The notes under the pieces are model-generated. The model saw only the letters and a program-made list of their open reading frames with translations, had not been told where the DNA came from and ran no database searches. A stretch of DNA of 64,000 nt, taken from assembly GCF_000407445.1 (NCBI RefSeq), contig NZ_ASWB01000001.1, positions 248,001 through 312,000 of the forward strand, given 5' to 3'. Source of the stretch: Enterococcus moraviensis ATCC BAA-383 (GTDB lineage Bacteria; Bacillota; Bacilli; Lactobacillales; Enterococcaceae). The position numbers and the translations under genes were made by a program. Of this stretch, positions 57,306-64,000 are shown piece after piece. The number at the start of each line of letters is the position of its first letter. Within the stretch, counting starts at the first letter, position 1.

Positions 57306-60300
57306 ATGAAAAATGATCAGCAAAAAAAGAAGAACACTAATAAATCAAAAAAACAAGCTAAGTATCGTGCGTTATCATTAGTGTTAACAAGTAGTTTGGT
57401 CATCGCACCTTTAACTGTTCCGCTGTCATTTTACTTACCGGGAGGGATTACAGCATCTGCAGCAGTTTTAGATGCGGAAATTTTATCAAATATCAGTAGC
57501 TCAAATAGTAGCGGAACAACAACAGGAGCTCGATGGGCAGCCGACGGTGCAACTAAAAATGTCGATTTCTCAATAACTGGTGGTGAATTAGCTGGTGCTT
57601 CTGCTATAACAAGCGGGAAAAAACAAGCAGTTCTTGCAATTCCAAATCAATTGAATGGTCGAGTAGCAGTAAATGGCCCTGCGCAAATTGACACAAACAT
57701 TACTTTGACACTTGCTGACGTTCCTTTCTTATCTGGAACTTTGACGGCCGTTGATAACTTGTCTAACGCTTTAACAGACATAGTCCAAAATACAATTGGA
57801 AATGCCACAGGGGTTAATTTGAACCTGACAAATGTTAATCAAAAGATAGCCGCTTTAAAAAATATAGAAAACTTCGGTAGTGCATCGTTTACTTCAACAC
57901 CAACTCTTGCAGGAAACGGTTCCTACATCAGTGCGAATATTGATGATGGGTTAGGTCTTGTATTAGCACAAGATGTTCGAACAATTCTGCAAGATTTAAA
58001 AACCGCTATCGATCAATTGAATGCAACGGGTTCCAATATTATTCTCGTACCCGTAGTTAATACAGCCTTAGCTGCAGCAAAAGTGCCAATCGATGCAGCA
58101 CTTAATTTAGCAATTCCACTTGTGGGAGTTGGCGGAGCGGGAATCAATCAATTAGCTGATGCATCATTGTTAGGATCTACCACAGTAAATATCCCAACAA
58201 CAGTTGTTAGTCCGACTAGTCTATCGCAAAATTTAGATGCAAGATTTGTTGGTACCGTTGTAAAAACGGATGTGATCGATGTCAGCTTGATTAGTACTGC
58301 AAACGGAGTATCAGATATTTATTATGCTGGAACAGCGGCTGTAGTCGCACCTCCTGTAGTGACAAATACAACAGGGACTTCAGCAACAGGCTATACAGTT
58401 ACAGGGACTGCGACTGCTGGCGATACCGTCACAATTAAAAATGCTGGTGGTACAACAATTGCATCCGGTCCTGCAACGGGTGGGAATTTCACAATCACGA
58501 TTCCTCAAGGCGCAGCTGTTGAGAATGAGCAATTACAGGCCATTGCATCAAATAATGGCGTAGATAGTACGCCAACATCCTTCGCAACGCCTGCTGATCC
58601 AGCAAGTGCAGTCACACCTCCAGTTGTTACAAATACAACAGGAACTTCAGCAACAGGCTATACAGTTACAGGAACTGCGACTGCAGGGGATACTGTCACG
58701 ATTAAAAATGCTGGCGGTACAACGATTGCATCCGGTCCTGCAACAGGCGGAAATTTTTCAATCACGATTCCTCAAGGAGCAGCAACTGCTAGCGAAGCAT
58801 TGACAGCAATCGCTTCTAAAAATGGCGTAGATAGTACGCCAACGTCCTTTACAACGCCTGCAGATCCAGTAAATGTAGTCGCACCTCCTGTAGTGACAAA
58901 CACAACAGGGACTTCAGCAACAGGCTATACAGTTACAGGAACTGCGACTGCTGGTGATACTGTCACGATTAAAAATGCTGGTGGTACAACAATTGCATCT
59001 GGTCCTGCAACGGGTGGAAACTTTACAATCACGATTCCTCAAGGCGCAGCGGTTGGAGATGAGGAATTACAAGCTATTGCATCAAACGGATCAGACACTA
59101 GTCTTCCAACTACATTTACAACGCCAGCTGATCCTGTCGTTATCACTTCACCAACTATTTCTGGTGTAACAGGTGATTCGGCAACTGGTTACACCGTAAC
59201 AGGGACAGCAACTCCAGGGGATAGTATCATAATTAAAAATGCTGGTGGTGCTGTAATCGGGTCAGGAGTAGCAAATGGCTCTGGTGATTTCACTGTAATA
59301 CTTTTACCAGGTATAGCGACGCCAAATGAAACATTAAACGCAATTGCCTCAGACGGTAACGGAAACGAAAGTGATCCAACTTCTTTTACAACGCCAGCTG
59401 ATGCAGTAATTGTTCCAGCTCCAACAGTTTCTAATGTAACAGGAAACTCTGCAACTGGTTACGCTGTAACAGGGACAGCAACTCCAGGAGATAATGTAGT
59501 AGTTAAAAACGCAAGCGGAATCATCATCGCTGCCGGAATCGCTGACCCACTTGGTAATTTTACTGCGGTTATCCCAATAGGCTTAGCCTCTCCAAGTGAA
59601 GAGTTGAATGCAATTGCCGTGAGTGGTCTTAACCAAAGTAGTGCAACACCATTCGAAACACCTGCTGATGCAGTGGTCGTTCCAGCTCCAGTCGTAACAG
59701 GGGTTACGGGTAATTCTTCGGCTGGCTATACAGTAACAGGGACTGCTACACCAGGAGATACTGTGACAGTCAAAAATTCAGGAGGGACAGTACTTGCTTC
59801 TGGAACTGCAGATCCGCTGGGACAATTCTCCATCAATTTACCTATCGGGTCAGCAACACCACTTGAATCTCTAAACGCTATCGCATTTGATGGCCTTGGG
59901 AACCAAAGTAGTGCAACACCATTTATTACACCACCTGATTTGGTAATCGTTGCACCTCCGACTGTAGAGGGTGTGACTGGTAGTTCAGCTAGCGGATACA
60001 CAGTTACAGGTAAAGCTACTCCAGGAAATCTGATTTCTATCAAAAACACTGGAGGAACTGTCATCGCTACTGCTCAAGCGGATTTACTAGGGAATTATAC
60101 AGCTGTCATTCCAACCGGACAAGCGACACCAAATGAACAATTAAAAGCAATTGCTTCTGACATTTTAGGAAACCAAAGTATCGCGACTAATTTTAATACA
60201 CCAGCTGATCCTGTTTTAGTTGGTTCACCGGTCATCACAAATGTGACAGGTACTTCCACAACAGGGTACTCTGTAACGGGAACCGCAACACCCGGGGATA

Positions 60301-63300
60301 CTGTGTTAGTCAAAAATACTGGTGGAACAATTATCGGCACTGGAACAACTGATTCTAGCGGTAATTTTACCGTTGTTATTCCAGTTGGCTCAGCGATGCC
60401 TAGCCAACAATTATCAGCTATCGCCGATGATGGAAATGGACATCAAAGTTTAGCAACGCCGTTTATGACACCAAGTGATCCAGTCGTCGTTGGATCACCT
60501 ATTGTAACTGGAGTAACTGGGTCATCCAGCACAGGTTATACTGTGACAGGCACCGCAACACCTGGAGATACAATCACGATTACAAACACAGGTGGAACAA
60601 TTATCGGTACTGGAGTAGCTGATTCTAACGGTGACTTCACAGTAACTGTTCCAGCAGGTTCAGCAGCACCTAATCAACAATTGACTGCTACAGCTCAAGA
60701 TGCAAATGGGAATACAAGCCCTGGGACAAACTTTACGACACCCGCTGATCCAGTAATAGTACCAGCGCCTGTTGTAACAGAAGTAACAGGTAGTTCTGCA
60801 ACTGGATACACAGTGAAAGGTTCAGCAGTTGCTGGAAATACAGTTTTAATCAAAAATACTGGAGGAACAATTATTGCCTCTGGAATTGCTGATTCAAACG
60901 GAAACTTCACAGCTACAATTCCAGTAGGTTTAGCAACTCCTAGCCAACAACTGACTGCTACAGCACAAGATCCAGATGGTAACACAAGTCCTGGAACAAG
61001 TTTTATCACACCAGCTGATCCAGTTATTGTAACTGCACCAACTGTAACAGGAGTAACTGGAAGTTCAGCTTCTGGTTATGTAGTGACTGGTAGCGCTACT
61101 GCTGGCGATTCTATTTTGATCAAGAATACTGGCGGAACAGTTATTGGCACTGCAACAGCTGATCCGAATGGAAGCTTTACAGTTACTATCCCAATAGGTT
61201 TAGCTTCTCCTAATGAACAATTGAACGCAATCGCCGATGATGGAGATGGACATCAAAGTAGTGCAACACCATTTACAACGCCAGCTGATTCAGTTGTTGT
61301 TAACGCACCTGTTGTGACAGGCGTAACTGGCTCTTCAAACACTGGTTATACAGTAACAGGGACTGCTACGCCTGGTGACACTGTTTCAATCAAAAATACT
61401 GGTGGAACAGTTGTTGGTTCAGCAGTTGCAGATCAAAATGGAGATTTCACTGTGATTATTCCTGTTGGTTCAGCAACACCTAACCAACAATTAACTGCAA
61501 CAGCACAAGATCCAAATGGGAATACAAGTCCAGGAACAAGCTTTGTTACACCAGCTGACCCAGTTGTTGTAACTGCGCCAACCGTATCAAGTGTAACAGG
61601 AACAGCAGCTACAGGTTATACCGTAAACGGAACAGCTGATGCTGGAAATACTGTAATAATCAAAAACACTGGTGGAACAATCATTGGCACAGCAACTGCT
61701 GACCAAAATGGTAACTTTACTGTATTGATTCCAATCAATCTAGCATCCTCAAACGAGTTATTAGTAGCCGTAGCTGAAGATGGAAACGGACACCAAAGTA
61801 GCGCAACACCGTTTACAACACCAGCTGATCCAGTCAGTGTAACAGCACCAACCGTTACGAATGTAACAGGGTCTTCTTCAACTGGCTATACAGTAACTGG
61901 TACGGCAGATGCAGGTGATACTGTAGCTATTACAAATACGGGCGGCAATGATCTTGGCTCTGCCACAGTTGATCCATCTGGCAAATTTTCTATAGTCATT
62001 CAAGCTGGCTTGGTAACACCAAGCGAACAATTGAAAGCTACCGCTTCTGATGCAGCTGGAAACCAAAGTAGTGCGACACCATTTACAACACCAGCCGATC
62101 CAGTCGTTATTCCAGCACCTATTGTTACAAGCGTGACTGGAAATTCTAGTACAGGCTATACTGTAAAAGGGACTGCCAAAGCTGGCGATACACTTTTGAT
62201 CAAAAAATTAACTGGAACAGAAATTGGTGCAACAACAGTTGATGAAAATGGAAACTACACAGTCATTCTTCCGGCTGGAGCAGCGCTTGCTCGTGAACAA
62301 TTGCGCGCGATAGACTCTGACGGAGCTGGCCATCAAAGTCCTGCTACATCATTTATCACACCAGCTGATCCAGTAGTTGTAGCATCTCCAATTATTACAA
62401 GTGTGACTGGAAATTCTAGTACAGGCTATACTGTAAAAGGAACTGCCACACCTGCAAATTCAATTTCGCTTCGAACTCTTTCTGGAGCTGAAGTTGGCAC
62501 AGGAAGTGTTGATCCAAATGGAGATTTCACGATTGAATTAGAAGGTCAAGAGGTAAATCCGTTACAACAATTACACGCAATCGCAATCGATGATGAACTT
62601 AACATGAGTTTACCAACACTCTTTACAATTCCAGCTAACCCTTCATCATCTATTGAAGCGCCGACGATTGAAAATGTGACAGGAACATCTAAAGCAGGCT
62701 ACATTGTGACAGGTAAAACAACAGCAGGCCATAAAGTGAAAATCCGCAATGCAGCTGGCCGTGTTATTGGTTCTGGTATCGCTGATTCAAATGGGCAGTA
62801 CTCACTAATTGATAGTCAATCAGCTCTAGCACCTGATAGAGACTTTTCAATTGCATTGCCAACGGGTTCAGCAACTGAGAAAGAAGCCTTAACAGCAACA
62901 GCTGAAAACAATATAGGGGACGTCAGTACAGCAACACCGTTTATGACGCCAGCAGATCCTACTGTTTATGTCGCAACACCAATAGTTGATAGTGTAACAG
63001 GAAATTCAATGACTGGTTATACGATTAAAGGAATTGCAACTCCTGGAAATGACGTGGAAATTCAAAACGAGAATGGCGAGATGTTAGCTGGTGCTAAAGC
63101 AAGTGATAATGGGTTGTTCGTAATAACTATCCCAATTGGTTTTGCTGAACCGCAACAGTTAGTTTCAGCAATTGCTAAAGATGAACAAGGCAACAAGAGC
63201 GAACCAGCTAAATTCAAACTTCCAGCTGATCCAGATGCAGGAAACGGCAACAATAATGGAGCTGGGAATGGCAGTAACTTGGGAAATAATGGAAGCTCAG

Positions 63301-63443
63301 GATTCAACAACCTGAATAGTTCTCAAAAAAATCTTCCTAATAACGGTGAAGTTTTCAGTAATTGGGGCATCCTAGGGGCATTATTGCTCGGTGTTTTCAG
63401 TTTCTTTACTTTCAAACGCACCCACAAAAAAGAAGATGAATAA
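57306..63443 (+). CDS. Large cell-wall-anchored adhesin with 18 Ig-like repeats
   Basis: The start at 57306 follows GAGGAGG; an in-frame ATG 45 bases upstream has no site. 2045 residues: signal peptide (1 to about 52, long basic head then hydrophobic core), an adhesive domain (about 53-345) shared with the broken gene upstream, then 18 bacterial Ig-like (Big_6-type) repeats of about 88-90 residues, typical unit VTGSSATGYTVTGTATPGDTV to TPADPV (about 349-1976). A Gly/Asn spacer is followed by a sorting signal, LPNNG at residues 2010-2014, a hydrophobic helix and a Lys-rich tail. The motif is LPxNG rather than LPxTG. Likely a sortase substrate that binds a surface or host ligand; ligand unknown. 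Confidence 0.9.
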   Translation: MKNDQQKKKNTNKSKKQAKYRALSLVLTSSLVIAPLTVPLSFYLPGGITASAAVLDAEILSNISSSNSSGTTTGARWAADGATKNVDFSITGGELAGASAITSGKKQAVLAIPNQLNGRVAVNGPAQIDTNITLTLADVPFLSGTLTAVDNLSNALTDIVQNTIGNATGVNLNLTNVNQKIAALKNIENFGSASFTSTPTLAGNGSYISANIDDGLGLVLAQDVRTILQDLKTAIDQLNATGSNIILVPVVNTALAAAKVPIDAALNLAIPLVGVGGAGINQLADASLLGSTTVNIPTTVVSPTSLSQNLDARFVGTVVKTDVIDVSLISTANGVSDIYYAGTAAVVAPPVVTNTTGTSATGYTVTGTATAGDTVTIKNAGGTTIASGPATGGNFTITIPQGAAVENEQLQAIASNNGVDSTPTSFATPADPASAVTPPVVTNTTGTSATGYTVTGTATAGDTVTIKNAGGTTIASGPATGGNFSITIPQGAATASEALTAIASKNGVDSTPTSFTTPADPVNVVAPPVVTNTTGTSATGYTVTGTATAGDTVTIKNAGGTTIASGPATGGNFTITIPQGAAVGDEELQAIASNGSDTSLPTTFTTPADPVVITSPTISGVTGDSATGYTVTGTATPGDSIIIKNAGGAVIGSGVANGSGDFTVILLPGIATPNETLNAIASDGNGNESDPTSFTTPADAVIVPAPTVSNVTGNSATGYAVTGTATPGDNVVVKNASGIIIAAGIADPLGNFTAVIPIGLASPSEELNAIAVSGLNQSSATPFETPADAVVVPAPVVTGVTGNSSAGYTVTGTATPGDTVTVKNSGGTVLASGTADPLGQFSINLPIGSATPLESLNAIAFDGLGNQSSATPFITPPDLVIVAPPTVEGVTGSSASGYTVTGKATPGNLISIKNTGGTVIATAQADLLGNYTAVIPTGQATPNEQLKAIASDILGNQSIATNFNTPADPVLVGSPVITNVTGTSTTGYSVTGTATPGDTVLVKNTGGTIIGTGTTDSSGNFTVVIPVGSAMPSQQLSAIADDGNGHQSLATPFMTPSDPVVVGSPIVTGVTGSSSTGYTVTGTATPGDTITITNTGGTIIGTGVADSNGDFTVTVPAGSAAPNQQLTATAQDANGNTSPGTNFTTPADPVIVPAPVVTEVTGSSATGYTVKGSAVAGNTVLIKNTGGTIIASGIADSNGNFTATIPVGLATPSQQLTATAQDPDGNTSPGTSFITPADPVIVTAPTVTGVTGSSASGYVVTGSATAGDSILIKNTGGTVIGTATADPNGSFTVTIPIGLASPNEQLNAIADDGDGHQSSATPFTTPADSVVVNAPVVTGVTGSSNTGYTVTGTATPGDTVSIKNTGGTVVGSAVADQNGDFTVIIPVGSATPNQQLTATAQDPNGNTSPGTSFVTPADPVVVTAPTVSSVTGTAATGYTVNGTADAGNTVIIKNTGGTIIGTATADQNGNFTVLIPINLASSNELLVAVAEDGNGHQSSATPFTTPADPVSVTAPTVTNVTGSSSTGYTVTGTADAGDTVAITNTGGNDLGSATVDPSGKFSIVIQAGLVTPSEQLKATASDAAGNQSSATPFTTPADPVVIPAPIVTSVTGNSSTGYTVKGTAKAGDTLLIKKLTGTEIGATTVDENGNYTVILPAGAALAREQLRAIDSDGAGHQSPATSFITPADPVVVASPIITSVTGNSSTGYTVKGTATPANSISLRTLSGAEVGTGSVDPNGDFTIELEGQEVNPLQQLHAIAIDDELNMSLPTLFTIPANPSSSIEAPTIENVTGTSKAGYIVTGKTTAGHKVKIRNAAGRVIGSGIADSNGQYSLIDSQSALAPDRDFSIALPTGSATEKEALTATAENNIGDVSTATPFMTPADPTVYVATPIVDSVTGNSMTGYTIKGIATPGNDVEIQNENGEMLAGAKASDNGLFVITIPIGFAEPQQLVSAIAKDEQGNKSEPAKFKLPADPDAGNGNNNGAGNGSNLGNNGSSGFNNLNSSQKNLPNNGEVFSNWGILGALLLGVFSFFTFKRTHKKEDE
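58350..63232 (+). repeat. Array of 18 Ig-like coding repeats
   Basis: Each unit is about 267 bases. Units 1-3 (58350-59140) are almost identical at base level over their first two thirds; later units diverge step by step, and the last three (from about 62390) are the most diverged. Unit 17 has about 15 extra residues in its middle. The pattern suggests recent tandem expansion at the N-terminal end and makes the locus prone to copy-number change. Confidence 0.92.
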
Positions 63444-63481
63444 AAAAGTGAAATAACGAATGAACTTTCTATAAGGGCGAG

Positions 63482-63519
63482 GTATGAGATGGGGCAATGG
63501 TTCCATCTCATACTTTTTT
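63482..63519 (+). terminator. Rho-independent terminator of the adhesin gene
   Basis: GTATGAGATGG pairs with CCATCTCATAC around a 10-base loop, then T run. Confidence 0.9.
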
Positions 63520-63606
63520 AGTGGATGGTTTCTTATAAAGAATCTTTCTTTATGGACTATTTTGTCGTAAAATGAAAGTAGACAAAAAGAAAGAGAGGGT
63601 ATACGC

Positions 63607-64000
63607 ATGCCGATTCGAGTTCCCAAAGAACTACCCGCTATAAAAGTACTAGAAAAAGAGAAAATTTTTGTAATGGATGAAGATCGCGCCATGCATCAAG
63701 ATATTCGCCCACTACAAATTTTGATCTTAAACTTAATGCCGAAAAAAGCTGAGACGGAAGTCCAGCTATTGAGATTGCTTAGTAATACACCACTTCAAAT
63801 CAATGTGGAATTTTTGTATATGTGTAGTCATGATGCTAAAAATACATCAAGTGAGCATCTAGAACGATTTTATCATCAATTCAAGGCCATAAAAGAACAA
63901 TTTTATGATGGATTGATCATAACAGGTGCACCAATCGAACAATTACCTTTTGAAGAGGTTGATTATTGGGAGGAACTACAAGAAATCTTTCAATGGAGCA
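63607..64000 (+). CDS. metA: Homoserine O-acyltransferase MetA (3' end missing)
   Basis: The first 131 codons are in the window. The start follows [52 protein letters not shown] and [17 protein letters not shown] are typical of the MetA family, which acylates homoserine as the first step of methionine synthesis. The catalytic Cys lies just past the window edge. Bacillus-type MetA enzymes use acetyl-CoA; the donor cannot be judged here. Confidence 0.95.
   Translation, partial: MPIRVPKELPAIKVLEKEKIFVMDEDRAMHQDIRPLQILILNLMPKKAETEVQLLRLLSNTPLQINVEFLYMCSHDAKNTSSEHLERFYHQFKAIKEQFYDGLIITGAPIEQLPFEEVDYWEELQEIFQWS

Noticed and set aside
59726-61009. Reverse-strand reading frames inside the adhesin (59726-60064, 60095-60340, 60695-61009)
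   Set aside because: They recur at the same place in successive repeats and are antisense shadows of the repeat codons, with no ribosome binding sites.
58350-63232. CRISPR-like or mobile tandem repeats
   Set aside because: The units keep one open reading frame and code for Ig-like domains; there are no spacers or cas genes.
57306-63443. WxL-type surface protein
   Set aside because: No C-terminal WxL motifs; the tail is a sortase-type signal instead.

Overview
The window is a low-GC Firmicute chromosome segment, most likely from an Enterococcus species outside the best-known clinical ones. The evidence is the water-forming NADH oxidase with Cys42, which closely resembles the enterococcal enzyme as I remember it, the RibU/FMN-riboswitch unit, the Lactobacillus-type long thymidylate synthase, the codon use, and the large LPxTG-like adhesin. 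I see no rRNA or tRNA genes, no phage, no insertion sequence and no CRISPR array. Species assignment is inference; no search was run.

Layout. (1) 1-7.2 kb: the end of a PPIase lipoprotein gene, a MupG-family protein, a Nudix hydrolase, an alpha/beta hydrolase, then the chromosome-maintenance operon xerD-ribT-scpA-scpB-rluB. (2) 7.2-8.5 kb: an FMN riboswitch with terminator, a 328-base unexplained stretch, and ribU. (3) 8.5-19.5 kb: a hydrolase, ferredoxin (reverse), ypbB-recQ, a LysM protein, cmk, an S1-domain protein, an AraC-type response regulator divergent from an acylating aldehyde dehydrogenase, der and HU. (4) 19.5-28.6 kb: a small unknown gene between two look-alike terminators, an aroB-like pseudoenzyme, a TPR protein and ReoY, a YitT protein, the mazG-like/dapB/cca/thioesterase operon, a well-expressed unknown protein and a quinone oxidoreductase. 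Much of this order (fer/ypbB/recQ/LysM, cmk/S1, der/HU, ypiA/ypiB, ypjC/ypjD/dapB/cca) matches the Bacillus subtilis order from memory.

(5) 28.6-37.2 kb: a complete-looking aromatic operon, aroE-aroF-aroB-aroC-tyrA-aroA-aroK-pheA. It has a strong promoter, a 20-residue leader peptide ending Tyr-Tyr-Phe-Ser-Tyr-Phe-Arg, and a very stable terminator before aroE. This looks like translation-coupled attenuation by aromatic amino acids, which is unusual for a Firmicute, and is the most interesting regulatory element here. (6) 37.3-50.8 kb: an LCP cell-wall ligase, a DegV protein, three small unknown genes, a Na+/H+ antiporter, an ABC-F protein, thyA-folA, lexA with its SOS box, ynzC, transketolase, and a WalR-box-preceded glucosaminidase. 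(7) 50.8-55.6 kb: ispH (reverse), cysK, perR, ridA, nox.

(8) 55.9-63.4 kb: a surface-adhesin locus. A frameshifted gene holding only the N-terminal adhesive domain lies directly upstream of an intact 2045-residue paralogue that carries the same domain, 18 Ig-like repeats and a variant sorting signal (LPNNG). (9) The window ends inside metA.
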